A stretch of 55,792 nucleotides of DNA, from assembly GCA_947475225.1 (NCBI GenBank), contig CANJMQ010000016.1, positions 1-55,792 on the forward strand, in the 5' to 3' direction. This DNA comes from Bradyrhizobiaceae bacterium (GTDB lineage: Bacteria > Pseudomonadota > Alphaproteobacteria > Rhizobiales > Aestuariivirgaceae). The translations under genes were made by a program, and so were the position numbers. A model generated the notes under the pieces. That model worked only from the letters and a program-made list of their open reading frames with translations. It had not been told where the DNA came from and did not search any database. Shown piece after piece: positions 17,941 to 25,903 of the stretch (the stretch's first letter is position 1; each line of letters begins with the position of its first letter).

Positions 17941-18876
17941 CTAGGCCCCAACCCCAACCAGCCACAGCACGAGGGGAATGGTGAGGGCGGCGACAATGAC
18001 CTGCACGGTCAGCATATTGGCCACCAGCGGGGCGTCTCCACCCATCTTGCGGGCCAAGACGTAGGAGCCGGAGCCGGTGGGAACCGCCCCACAGAGGAGC
18101 GCCACCGCGAAGGCCTCGCCACGTACCCCCATCAGCCACAGGGTGGCCGCCATGATCGCCGGCATAGCGAGGAGCTTGAGGGCCACGGCGAGGGCCACCG
18201 GCCTCCATTCCTTGAGGACCGAGCCAATCCGCAGGCCCGCGCCCACGGTGAGAAGCGCGAGACCCAATGCACCCCGCCCGATCATGTCCAGCACCTGCAG
18301 CGCCATTGCCGGAAGCTCCAACCCCGATAGCTGCCAAGCGACACCACCGAGCGACGAGATCACGAAGGGGTTCTTGAGGATCGAGATCAGCAGTTGGCCC
18401 GGCGCCACATAAGTTTCATGCGCGAAGCGAGCCATGACGATGACGCACAGGATGTTGAGCAGAGGCGTCATGGCTGCCGCGCTCACCGCACCCAGCGACA
18501 GCGCCTTGATGCCGAAGGTGAGGGGAATGATCGCGAAGGCAATGAAGGTGTGCCAGCGCGCCGCTCCCTGCACGAGCGAGGTAAACTGCGGCCCGTTGAT
18601 GCCAAGTCCGGCCATCAGGGGGCGGTTCAGCAGAACGAGCAACCCAATCATGGCGCTCACCGAAATTGCCATCGCACCGGCCATCTGCAGCACCGGCACG
18701 TGGCTGAAATCCGCCGCAGCGATTTCCTTGAAGATGATCACCGGGAACAGCACGAAGTAGCAGACGTGGTCGAGCCCCGCCCATTGCTCGGTAGAGATCA
18801 CCTCCGTCTTCCTCAGGGCGAAACCCACAAGGATGACGATGAATACCGGCAGCAGTGCGAGGAAGATCGTCGTCAT
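17941..18876 (-). CDS. AEC-family (auxin efflux carrier-like) transporter
   Basis: A 311-residue inner-membrane protein with about ten helices in the two-fold AEC/MdcF arrangement. I chose ATG 18876 (MTTIFLALLPVFIVILVG), which overlaps the ruvX stop as ATGA; the open frame extends 11 codons upstream into ruvX. The cytoplasmic half-point and the SSLGGVAWQLSG and LLCGAVPTGSGSYVLARKMG segments match the family, which exports or imports small organic anions. The substrate is unknown. It sits between ruvX and pyrB, which are usually neighbours in relatives. Confidence 0.87.
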   Translation of the reverse strand: MTTIFLALLPVFIVILVGFALRKTEVISTEQWAGLDHVCYFVLFPVIIFKEIAAADFSHVPVLQMAGAMAISVSAMIGLLVLLNRPLMAGLGINGPQFTSLVQGAARWHTFIAFAIIPLTFGIKALSLGAVSAAAMTPLLNILCVIVMARFAHETYVAPGQLLISILKNPFVISSLGGVAWQLSGLELPAMALQVLDMIGRGALGLALLTVGAGLRIGSVLKEWRPVALAVALKLLAMPAIMAATLWLMGVRGEAFAVALLCGAVPTGSGSYVLARKMGGDAPLVANMLTVQVIVAALTIPLVLWLVGVGA

Positions 18877-19337
18877 CTGAGTGAATCGAGGGCTGCCTGC
18901 AATATCCAAGCGGCGGCCAGCTTGTCGATCACCTCGTCACGCTTCGCCCGCGAGGCATCGGCCTGGATCAGCATGCGCTCCACCGCGGCGGTTGACAGCC
19001 GCTCATCCCAAAACACCACGGGGATTGACGACAGCCTGGCGAAATTGCGCGCGAAGGAACGAGTGGACTGGCAGCGCGGCCCCTCCGTCCCGTCCATATT
19101 CACGGGAAGCCCGAGGATGATCAACCCAATGTTCTCGGCCTGGGCAATCGTCAGCAGGCGCTGGGCATCCTGTGTGAACTTCTTGCGCGCGATGGTCTCG
19201 ATCGGCGTGGCGATCATCCGGGTCCGGTCGCTGGTGGCCACCCCGATGGTCTTGGAGCCAAGGTCGAGCCCAATCAACCGCTTGTCCGGCGTTATGGACG
19301 TGATGGCTTGGGGTAGGGTGAGATCGGTGGAGGCCAT
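18873..19337 (-). CDS. ruvX: RuvX/YqgF-family RNase H-fold nuclease
   Basis: Putative pre-16S rRNA nuclease or Holliday-junction resolvase of the YqgF family. I chose ATG 19337, giving 154 residues. The RNase H-like core begins LIGLDLGSKTIGVATSD, whose first aspartate is catalytic. It then has the GLPVNMDGTEG loop near residues 77-87 and the WDERLSTAAVE motif near 110-120, followed by D-x2-AA. The open frame extends upstream to 19562, but that extension is basic, Pro/Ala-rich and unlike the family. It is the first gene of the ruvX-AEC-pyrB-pyrC-plsY-dprA string. Confidence 0.93.
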   Translation of the reverse strand: MASTDLTLPQAITSITPDKRLIGLDLGSKTIGVATSDRTRMIATPIETIARKKFTQDAQRLLTIAQAENIGLIILGLPVNMDGTEGPRCQSTRSFARNFARLSSIPVVFWDERLSTAAVERMLIQADASRAKRDEVIDKLAAAWILQAALDSLR

Positions 19338-19581
19338 GGCTGAGGGTTTAGTCGATATTGGCTGCTGCGCAAGCGTGGCCCGCCCACAAGCTTGCCCAGC
19401 TTCACCTTCGCGGCGCTTGAACCGGCGATCCTTTTTGCCAGCCGCAGGACAAGGAAGCCCTGCTCCAGCGTGCGCAAAAGTGAAGTGACAAGGGGCACGC
19501 AGTTGCAGACCGGCCAAACCCAAACCTTGCCATTCTCGAACCGGCAGGGGATACAACCCCACCCCCCAAGGAGTCTGTCAA

Positions 19582-20289
19582 ATGAAGATCACCTATTATG
19601 GCCATTCGGCCTTCCGCATCGAAACCGGCGGCGCCATCATTCTGGTCGACCCGTTCTTCACCGGCAACCCGGCGGCCACGGTGGGTTGGCAGGAGACAAG
19701 CCAGGGGCTCACCCATCTTCTTCTCACCCATGGCCATGGCGACCATGTGGGTGACTCGGTGGAGATACTGAAGGCCACCGGCGCGCTGCTGGTCTCCAAC
19801 TTCGAGATCTGCGCCTGGCTCAACGGCAAGGGCGCTGAAAAATATAGCCCCGGCAATCACGGCGGGCGCATCAGCTTCGACGATTTCGACGTGATCTTCA
19901 CCAATGCCTGGCATTCATCCTCCGACATGGTGGCGGGTGCACCGGTCTATCTCGGTAACCCGGCTGGCTTCGTGATCGAGCCGAAGAAGGAGCGTGGCAA
20001 GACGCTTTACATCGCCGGTGACACCGGCCTCTCCTATGACATGAAGCTGATCCAGGAACTCTATCGCCCCGAGATCGGCATCCTCCCGATCGGCGACCGC
20101 TTCACCATGGGCGGCGACCAGGCAGCCTATGCCTGCCGCAACTTCTTCGACTTCAAGACGGTCATCCCCTGCCACTATGCCTCCTTCAAGGGATACGTGG
20201 ATGCAGATTCCTCCAAGTTCCTCAAGGCTATGGGTGCGGACGCCTCCAAGGTGCGGGAATTGGCTCCCGGCGAAACGGCCTCGTTCTGA
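19582..20289 (+). CDS. metallo-beta-lactamase-fold hydrolase, UPF0173 family
   Basis: A 235-residue metal-dependent hydrolase. The signature H-x-H-x-D-H is HGHGDHVGD near residues 53-61. The N-terminus MKITYYGHSAFRIE and the later LYIAGDTG (metal-bridging Asp) and IPCHYASF (final His) blocks are typical of UPF0173. AAGGAG lies at good spacing before ATG 19582. The substrate is unknown; family members have been annotated as general hydrolases only. It is coupled to the GNAT gene by a one-base overlap and divergent from ruvX. Confidence 0.93.
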   Translation: MKITYYGHSAFRIETGGAIILVDPFFTGNPAATVGWQETSQGLTHLLLTHGHGDHVGDSVEILKATGALLVSNFEICAWLNGKGAEKYSPGNHGGRISFDDFDVIFTNAWHSSSDMVAGAPVYLGNPAGFVIEPKKERGKTLYIAGDTGLSYDMKLIQELYRPEIGILPIGDRFTMGGDQAAYACRNFFDFKTVIPCHYASFKGYVDADSSKFLKAMGADASKVRELAPGETASF

Positions 20290-20984
20290 TGGCCAAGAAA
20301 TCAGAACGCCCGGTCGGCCCAGTTGTCGACCCGCTCCCGCCGGGCTCCAGGCCCGACATGCGGCCGCTGCACGGGCTCTGGATGATGCTCGAGCCCGTTA
20401 CGGCGGAGACCCACGCGAAGGACCTCTACGACAGCTTCAAGGACAGCGACTCCGAGGGAAATATCTGGACCTATCTGGGTTACGGACCTTGGGAGAGCTT
20501 CGAGCAATTCGAAAACTGGGTGCGGGAGCGCCAGGCATCGCGCGACCCATGGTTCTATGCGTTCATCGACCGGGCCACGCGCAAGGCGGTCGGCATGGGC
20601 TCCTTCATGCGCTGCGACGCGGGGAACGGGGTGATCGAGATTGGCCATATCTGGATGTCACCCGGCCTGCAGCAGACGAGGGAGGCGACCGAGGTGATCT
20701 TCCTGATGATCCGCCATTGCTTCGACGATCTCGGGGTGCGGCGTCTGGAATGGAAGTGTGATGCCCTCAACGCTCCGTCACGCAAGGCGGCAGAGCGTTT
20801 GGGTTTCCACTTCGAGGGTATTTTCCGCCAGCACTTCATCGTCAAGGGCCGCAACAGGGACACGGCCTGGTTCGCCATGCTGGACAAGGACTGGCACCGC
20901 ATCAGGGCTTCCTTCGAGCGTTGGCTGAGGCCTGAGAACTTCGACGAAAAAGGCAGTCAGAAAGCCAAGTTGCAGGTCGCTTGA
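20289..20984 (+). CDS. GNAT-family N-acetyltransferase
   Basis: A 231-residue acetyltransferase of the RimJ/RimL type. The acetyl-CoA region lies near residues 115-150 and includes [19 protein letters not shown], followed by [20 protein letters not shown] and [20 protein letters not shown], the usual RimJ-like ending. The substrate could be a protein N-terminus or a small amine; nothing in the sequence decides. The start codon overlaps the last base of the UPF0173 gene stop (TGATG), so the two are co-translated. Confidence 0.9.
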   Translation: MAKKSERPVGPVVDPLPPGSRPDMRPLHGLWMMLEPVTAETHAKDLYDSFKDSDSEGNIWTYLGYGPWESFEQFENWVRERQASRDPWFYAFIDRATRKAVGMGSFMRCDAGNGVIEIGHIWMSPGLQQTREATEVIFLMIRHCFDDLGVRRLEWKCDALNAPSRKAAERLGFHFEGIFRQHFIVKGRNRDTAWFAMLDKDWHRIRASFERWLRPENFDEKGSQKAKLQVA

Positions 20985-21030
20985 GCGGGTGCTATTCCGC
21001 GCCAAGAGAGAGTTCCAAGGGTTTGAATTC

Positions 21031-21318
21031 ATGTCGGTCGATCAGAAAACTGTGAAACGGGTTGCGCGTCTGGCCCGCCTCAAGGTGACGGCCGCGGACG
21101 TTCCGCGCCTGGCGGGCGAACTCAACGCCATTCTCGGCTTCATCGAGCAGCTTAACGAGGTGGACGTTGCCAATGTCGAGCCGATGACCTCCGTCGTGAC
21201 CATGAAGATGAAGATGCGCAAGGACGAGGTTACCGACGGCCACTATTCCCAGAAGATCGTCGCCAACGCGCCGGCGCAGGACGATGACTTCTTCATGGTT
21301 CCGAAGGTGGTCGAGTAA
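21031..21318 (+). CDS. gatC: Asp-tRNA(Asn)/Glu-tRNA(Gln) amidotransferase subunit C
   Basis: Small stabilising subunit of the GatCAB amidotransferase, which converts misacylated Glu-tRNA(Gln) and Asp-tRNA(Asn) to the correct forms. The 95-residue protein begins [20 protein letters not shown] and contains the family's L[14 protein letters not shown] block, then VEPMTSV and a C-terminal FFMVPKVVE. It is followed after 95 bases by gatA. The gatB subunit is not in this window. Confidence 0.95.
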   Translation: MSVDQKTVKRVARLARLKVTAADVPRLAGELNAILGFIEQLNEVDVANVEPMTSVVTMKMKMRKDEVTDGHYSQKIVANAPAQDDDFFMVPKVVE

Positions 21319-21329
21319 ACTCGACCGTG

Positions 21330-21378
21330 CCCGGGCTCAACCCGGGGATCTTGCCCAGTTTTAAAGGTTGGGCAGATC
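21330..21378. repeat. tandem hairpins between gatC and gatA
   Basis: Two adjacent stems fill the gatC-gatA spacer. The first is CCCGGG-ctcaa-CCCGGG at 21330-21346. The second pairs GATCTTGCCCA at 21347-21357 with TGGGCAGATC at 21369-21378, with one bulged base. There is no T-tract, so this is more likely a palindromic intergenic repeat or mRNA-processing hairpin than a terminator. Confidence 0.5.
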
Positions 21379-21413
21379 AAGCCCGACCCTGATGAGATAA
21401 AGAACGGATCGCT

Positions 21414-22880
21414 ATGACCAACCTCACCGCCCTCACCATCGCAGCCGCCCGTGATGGCCTTAGAAGCAAGAAGTTCTCGGCCCTTGAACTGACCGACGCC
21501 TATCTTGCCGCCATGGAAAAGGCTCGCGTTCTCAACGCCTACATCGTCGAGACGCCGGAGAAGGCGCGCGACATGGCCAAGACATCGGATGCAAGGCTCG
21601 CTGCCGGACAGGGCGGGGCGCTGGAAGGAATTCCGCTCGGCATCAAGGATCTCTTCGCCACAGAGGGCGTGCACACCCAGGCCTGCAGCCATGTCCTCGA
21701 CGGGTTCAAGCCGCGGTACGAGTCGACCGTTACCAGCAATCTCTGGCGGGACGGCGCGGTGATGCTGGGCAAGCTCAACATGGACGAGTTTGCCATGGGC
21801 TCCTCCAACGAGACGAGCTACTACGGTAATGTCATCAATCCTTGGAAGCGGACGAATTCCAACGCCGCCCTCGTGCCCGGCGGATCGTCGGGCGGTTCCG
21901 CCGCTGCCGTGGCAGCGCATATCTGTGCCGCCGCAACCGCCACCGACACCGGCGGCTCCATCCGCCAGCCCGCCGCCTTCACCGGCACGGTGGGCATCAA
22001 GCCGACCTATGGCCGCTGCTCGCGCTGGGGCATCGTGGCCTTCGCCTCCTCGCTTGACCAGGCAGGTCCAATCGCGCGGGACGTGCGCGATGCCGCCATC
22101 ATGCTGAAGTCCATGGCCAGTGTTGACCAAAGGGACACCACCTCGGTTGACCTTCCCGTACCAAATTACGAGGCCGCCATCGGCCGCCCGATCAAGGGCC
22201 TGCGCGTCGGCATTCCGAAGGAATACCGCGTCGATGGCATGCCAACCGAGATCGATGCGCTGTGGAGCAAGGGCGCCGAATGGCTAAAGGCGCAGGGAGC
22301 GGAGATCGTCGAGATCTCACTTCCCCACACCAAGTATGCGCTGCCTGCCTATTACATCGTGGCCCCGGCGGAAGCCTCCTCCAACCTCGCGCGCTATGAC
22401 GGTGTGCGCTATGGTCTGCGCGTGCCGGGCGACGACATCGTCGACATGTACGAGAATTCGCGTGCAGCGGGCTTCGGCCGCGAGGTACAGCGCCGTATCC
22501 TGATCGGCACCTATGTGCTGTCGGCTGGCTACTACGATGCCTATTACGTCCGCGCCCAGAAGGTCCGCACACTGATCAAGAACGATTTCGACAAGGCCTG
22601 GGAAAAGGTGGACGTCGTGCTTACGCCCGCCACGCCCAGCCCCGCATTCGCGCCGGGCGAAATCACCGATCCAGTGCAGATGTATCTGAACGATATTTTC
22701 ACCGTCACGGTGAACATGGCAGGCCTTCCCGGCATCTCGGTTCCCGCCGGCCTCTCCGCCGACGGGTTGCCGCTCGGGCTTCAGCTCATCGGCAAGCCCT
22801 TTGGCGAAGAAACGTTGTTCCAGGCGGCGGCGGCCATCGAGACGGCGGCAGGGGGCTATACAGCACCGCAGTGGTGGTGA
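21414..22880 (+). CDS. gatA: Asp-tRNA(Asn)/Glu-tRNA(Gln) amidotransferase subunit A
   Basis: The glutaminase/amidase subunit that releases ammonia for GatB. The 488-residue amidase shows the Ser-cisSer-Lys triad. The lysine is in [11 protein letters not shown] near residue 80. The Gly/Ser-rich signature is [15 protein letters not shown] near 155-170, followed by [16 protein letters not shown] with the nucleophilic serine. The C-terminus has the usual LPGISVPAG and [12 protein letters not shown]. It pairs with gatC upstream and ends at a strong terminator. Confidence 0.96.
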   Translation: MTNLTALTIAAARDGLRSKKFSALELTDAYLAAMEKARVLNAYIVETPEKARDMAKTSDARLAAGQGGALEGIPLGIKDLFATEGVHTQACSHVLDGFKPRYESTVTSNLWRDGAVMLGKLNMDEFAMGSSNETSYYGNVINPWKRTNSNAALVPGGSSGGSAAAVAAHICAAATATDTGGSIRQPAAFTGTVGIKPTYGRCSRWGIVAFASSLDQAGPIARDVRDAAIMLKSMASVDQRDTTSVDLPVPNYEAAIGRPIKGLRVGIPKEYRVDGMPTEIDALWSKGAEWLKAQGAEIVEISLPHTKYALPAYYIVAPAEASSNLARYDGVRYGLRVPGDDIVDMYENSRAAGFGREVQRRILIGTYVLSAGYYDAYYVRAQKVRTLIKNDFDKAWEKVDVVLTPATPSPAFAPGEITDPVQMYLNDIFTVTVNMAGLPGISVPAGLSADGLPLGLQLIGKPFGEETLFQAAAAIETAAGGYTAPQWW

Positions 22881-22917
22881 GGCTCAAAGGCGCCCTCGCA
22901 GCATTAACAATCACTTA

Positions 22918-22946
22918 GCCCTGGCTTGACCAAGGCATTTTTTTTC
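22918..22946 (+). terminator. rho-independent terminator after gatA
   Basis: GCCCTGG and CCAAGGC form a 7-bp stem with one mismatch and a CTTGA loop, followed by ATTTTTTTTC. It lies 37 bases after the gatA stop. Confidence 0.7.
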
Positions 22947-23012
22947 TTGCGGCCGAAAAAAGTTTGCGCGGATCAAATCCGCGAAAGGTGAAAGAGGGGG
23001 ATGGGCTTGTAG

Positions 23013-23041
23013 CAAAAAATGGCCGGGGCGAGCCCGGCCAT
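23013..23041 (-). terminator. rho-independent terminator of the peroxiredoxin gene
   Basis: Read on the minus strand, GGCCGGG and CCCGGCC form a 7-bp stem, extended by flanking A/T pairs, with a five-base loop, followed by ATTTTTTG. It lies 28 bases beyond the peroxiredoxin stop. The same stem, ending in CCATGAT on the plus strand, resembles the palindromic repeat at 30184-30266. Confidence 0.7.
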
Positions 23042-23069
23042 GATCAACAGAGGTGGATGAGATCGAAGC

Positions 23070-23729
23070 TTACTTCGGCTGCGGCACAACCCGCAGATAC
23101 GGCTTCAGCGTTTTCCAGCCGCCGGGAAACTTCTCCTTCGCGGCTTCGTCCGACAGCGAGGCGAGGATAATGACGTCATCGCCCTGTTTCCAGTCGGCGG
23201 GGGTCGCCACCGACTTCGTCGCGGTGAGTTGCAACGAGTCCACAACGCGCACGATTTCGTTGAAGTTGCGGCCCGTGCTCATCGGATAGGAGACGATGAA
23301 CTTGATTTTCTTGTCCGGTCCGATGATGAACACGTTACGCACGGTGGCATTGTCCGCCGCGGTGCGGCCCTTGGCGCTACCCGAGGCGTTGGGGTGGATC
23401 ATGCCATAGAGCTTGGCAACGACGAGGTCCTCATCGCCGATCATCGGGTAGTTCACGGTGGCACCGGTAACGTCCTTGATGTCGTCCTTCCAGCGCTTGT
23501 GGTCCTCTACACTATCGATCGAGATGCCGATCAACTTCACGCCGCGCTTCTCGAAGTCGTGCTTCATCTTGGCGACGGACCCTAGCTCGGTCGTGCAGAC
23601 GGGGGTGAAGTCCTTGGGGTGGGAGAAAAACACCACCCACGAGCCATCGATGTAATCATGAAACTTGAGGCGGCCTTCGGTCGTGTTTGCTTCGAAGTCC
23701 GGGGCGATGTCGCCAATCTGCAGTGCCAT
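23070..23729 (-). CDS. 1-Cys peroxiredoxin (Prx6-type)
   Basis: A 219-residue thiol peroxidase that reduces hydrogen peroxide and organic peroxides. The peroxidatic Cys45 lies in PKDFTPVCTTELG, and it is the only cysteine, so no resolving cysteine exists and reduction must come from an outside thiol. The Prx6-like C-terminal domain is present, with FPGGWKTLKPYLRVVPQPK at the end. GAGGAGG precedes the ATG at 23729, and a clear promoter lies upstream. It is transcribed alone and ends at its own terminator. Confidence 0.95.
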   Translation of the reverse strand: MALQIGDIAPDFEANTTEGRLKFHDYIDGSWVVFFSHPKDFTPVCTTELGSVAKMKHDFEKRGVKLIGISIDSVEDHKRWKDDIKDVTGATVNYPMIGDEDLVVAKLYGMIHPNASGSAKGRTAADNATVRNVFIIGPDKKIKFIVSYPMSTGRNFNEIVRVVDSLQLTATKSVATPADWKQGDDVIILASLSDEAAKEKFPGGWKTLKPYLRVVPQPK

Positions 23730-23758
23730 TCTGGCCTCCTCATATTAACTCTATCAAT

Positions 23759-23786
23759 ATTATAGCGAATACTCCTGCCGGAGCAA
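23759..23786 (-). promoter_or_regulatory. sigma-70-type promoter of the peroxiredoxin gene
   Basis: On the minus strand, TTGCTC (23781-23786) is followed after 16 bases by a perfect -10, TATAAT (23759-23764), about 30 bases before the start codon. This is one of the best promoter matches in the window. Confidence 0.65.
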
Positions 23787-23876
23787 GAAACATTCGGTCT
23801 TGTCCGGCGACAGTCCCTTTTTGCGGGAATCGCGGTAACTGCGCTAGGGTCAGTCTCTCACCGGAGAAACGCCGAC

Positions 23877-24281
23877 ATGAAGTATATCATTTCCTTCCCG
23901 GCGCTCGCCATCGTCATTGCAGCATATCTGCTGATGGTGTCAGGCGGCGATATGATGATCGACGGCGATGCCTATTCGATGACGCTCGCCTCCGGCGCCG
24001 AGATGACGCTCAGGGGAGGAGACTTCTTTGTGATTGCAGGTTTGATCGCCCTGTTCCTCGAGATGCTGAAGGCGGCACGCCCCGGCCGCGCCGCTGTGCT
24101 GGACCACATCCTGTCGGTGATCACCTTCGTTGTGGCGCTCGTGGCCTTCCGGCTCGTGGACTACGCAGGAACAGCCACCTTCTTCATCCTCACCCTGATG
24201 GCGCTGATCGATGTCATCGCCGGCTTCGCCATCTCGCTCTTCGCTGCGCGGCGCGACCTGGCAATCGGCTCCGACAGGTAA
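23877..24281 (+). CDS. small four-helix membrane protein of unknown function
   Basis: A 134-residue protein with four hydrophobic segments near residues 4-22, 48-65, 77-95 and 99-122. Between helices 1 and 2 lies a short loop, GGDMMIDGDAYSMTLASGAE, which is probably periplasmic. The C-terminus is short and positively charged. No family motif is recognised. GGAG lies about 12 bases upstream of ATG 23877, a slightly long spacing. It is divergent from the peroxiredoxin gene and convergent with the ICMT-like gene, so it appears to be transcribed alone. Confidence 0.7.
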   Translation: MKYIISFPALAIVIAAYLLMVSGGDMMIDGDAYSMTLASGAEMTLRGGDFFVIAGLIALFLEMLKAARPGRAAVLDHILSVITFVVALVAFRLVDYAGTATFFILTLMALIDVIAGFAISLFAARRDLAIGSDR

Positions 24282-24320
24282 GCACGTGAACGAATTCGCT
24301 CAGGGCATACGCTTGGTACG

Positions 24321-24947
24321 TCAGTAGAGGCCCGGAACCAGCCTGTAGGGCGTGGTACGGCAGAATTCCCGATATTCGGACGATTGCCCGAGAACACGTT
24401 CTTCCGCTGAGATTCTCACGCCGAACAGCAGGCAATTCGCTATGAAGATGGTGGCGTTCCACGCCGTAGGCCCTGCGAGTATCAGGCTCAGTTCAGAGAA
24501 AATGTAACCCAGATACATGGGATGGCGGACGAATCGATACAACCCGTCGGACTTGATACCCCTGTTGGCCGGCAAGATACCGAAACTGCGGCGCAGGGTG
24601 AGTTTGGCGCCGAGATGCAGCATGATACCGAGTAAGAGCATGAGAAACAGCACGGGCAAGGGGAGAAGGCTGTTCCCGGTCGGCGGCTGAACCAGCAAGG
24701 GAAGAAGGGTCGACACTGTAGCGACAAGGTGGTCGCCCGGCCGCCAGGAGATATTCTGGGCGGACCGCCTGATGAGCAGAAACACGACGACGATGGTCTG
24801 ATTGAACACGTAGAGGGTCGAGATGATATGGTCCGGTTGGAACATGCCCGGCCAGAATTTCATCAGCAGGTGCGTATTCAGGGCAAGGAAAACAAGCTGT
24901 TCGATGCGCTCGATGACAACACACCAACCTCGTGAAACAGACGACAC
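24321..24947 (-). CDS. isoprenylcysteine carboxyl methyltransferase-like membrane enzyme, copy 2
   Basis: A 208-residue integral membrane protein. I chose GTG 24947 (VSSVSRGW), which has AAGGAG at five-base spacing. An ATG just in front of it in another frame opens only a short unrelated frame. About five helices are followed by the methyltransferase signature LYRFVRHPMYLGY near residues 143-155 and a C-terminal EERVLG...EYREFC...YRLVPGLY. This is the ICMT/PEMT/NnrU-like SAM-binding fold. The substrate in bacteria is usually unknown. It is the downstream member of a tandem paralogous pair; both end in the same six residues, LVPGLY. Confidence 0.83.
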   Translation of the reverse strand: MSSVSRGWCVVIERIEQLVFLALNTHLLMKFWPGMFQPDHIISTLYVFNQTIVVVFLLIRRSAQNISWRPGDHLVATVSTLLPLLVQPPTGNSLLPLPVLFLMLLLGIMLHLGAKLTLRRSFGILPANRGIKSDGLYRFVRHPMYLGYIFSELSLILAGPTAWNATIFIANCLLFGVRISAEERVLGQSSEYREFCRTTPYRLVPGLY

Positions 24948-25037
24948 ATGGTCTCCTTTTGGTATAAAATACACCTCCTGGTAGCATTTTGACAACCATG
25001 TGGCAAGCGTCTGTTATCGTTCCGGGTGCGCAGCCGC

Positions 25038-25661
25038 TCAGTACAGGCCGGGCACGAGCCGATAGCGCGTCCGCTCGCAATAGGCTTCATACTCGGGGTT
25101 CAGCCGCAGCACGCGTTCCTCCGCCACCATGCGATAGTGAAACAGCATCCAGTGCAGCGCGAAGACAGCCGCGTTCCAAAGCTGAGGCCCGTCGAGAAAC
25201 AGGCCGAGTTCTACGATCATGTAGCCGAGATACATCGGATGCCGGACGAGACGGTAGGCGCCAGACGATTTCACCCCACGATCGGCGGGGATGACCCCGA
25301 AACTCCGTCGCAGAGACAGCTTGGCACTGAGGTGGATGAGCAGTCCCACAATCATGAGCGCCGTACAGAAAATAGGCGGTATGACGCTGCCGCCACTGGC
25401 CGGCTGAGCAAGCATCGGAAGCAACGTGCCGGCAGCGGCCAGCACAAAGTCCAACGGTCTCTCGGTGACGAGGTGGGCGCGCCGCCGGAACAGCAGGAAG
25501 CACAGGATCAGTGTCTGGTCGAAAAGGTAGATCGCGTTGGGGGCACTGGGTTCGCGAAGCAATGCCCTTAAGAACTCAAAGAAGATCAGCCCATAGAACG
25601 CAACGAAGAGCAGAGTCTCCATATGGCCCAGTATCTGCCGCGTCCGTTCCTTCTGAACCAT
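25038..25661 (-). CDS. isoprenylcysteine carboxyl methyltransferase-like membrane enzyme, copy 1
   Basis: A 207-residue membrane protein closely similar to the next gene downstream. Shared blocks are LRRSFG(V/I)(I/L)PA(D/N)RG(V/I)KS, YR(L/F)VRHPMYLGY and the ending YRLVPGLY. The H-P-M-Y-L-G-Y and E-E-R motifs bind S-adenosylmethionine in this fold. It is separated from copy 2 by 90 bases and is probably transcribed with it. Its upstream region is unusually A+T-rich for this window. A role in methylating a lipid, a lipid-linked group or a small thiol is possible; none can be chosen. Confidence 0.85.
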   Translation of the reverse strand: MVQKERTRQILGHMETLLFVAFYGLIFFEFLRALLREPSAPNAIYLFDQTLILCFLLFRRRAHLVTERPLDFVLAAAGTLLPMLAQPASGGSVIPPIFCTALMIVGLLIHLSAKLSLRRSFGVIPADRGVKSSGAYRLVRHPMYLGYMIVELGLFLDGPQLWNAAVFALHWMLFHYRMVAEERVLRLNPEYEAYCERTRYRLVPGLY

Positions 25662-25702
25662 CTCTATTCCATCGGCCTTTTAATGGGCATCAACAGGATT
25701 GA

Positions 25703-25765
25703 ATTACAACCAAAAGTATTATTTATGAATTTTATTAGAACTTCTTTCTATAGATTGTCAGTTAA
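25703..25765. other. A+T-rich intergenic stretch upstream of the ICMT-like pair
   Basis: This stretch of about 60 bases is strongly A+T-rich, in contrast with the high-GC surroundings, and probably contains the promoter of the tandem methyltransferases. A 10-bp palindrome, ATCAGCTGAT, follows at 25791-25800. No gene is visible here. Confidence 0.4.
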
Positions 25766-25903
25766 GGGGACGCTACTGACTGGAAAGATAATCAGCTGAT
25801 CAGTACCCCATCCCTGAGCGTCCGGCAGCGCCCATGGCCTCTAAGTATGAGCGGGTGTGGCACGTCACTGCCGTAAGTCTCCCAAGGGGCTGGAGGCAAC
25901 CGG

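Noticed and set aside
22904-22918. CtrA-like site TTAA-N7-TTAG
   Set aside because: It lies downstream of gatA and merges into the terminator, with no promoter nearby, so a chance match is more likely.
25856-25872. Sigma-54-like promoter TGGCACG...TGC
   Set aside because: The GG and GC elements are one base too close, and the site lies beyond the end of the dimethylglycine-dehydrogenase-like gene with no gene correctly placed downstream.
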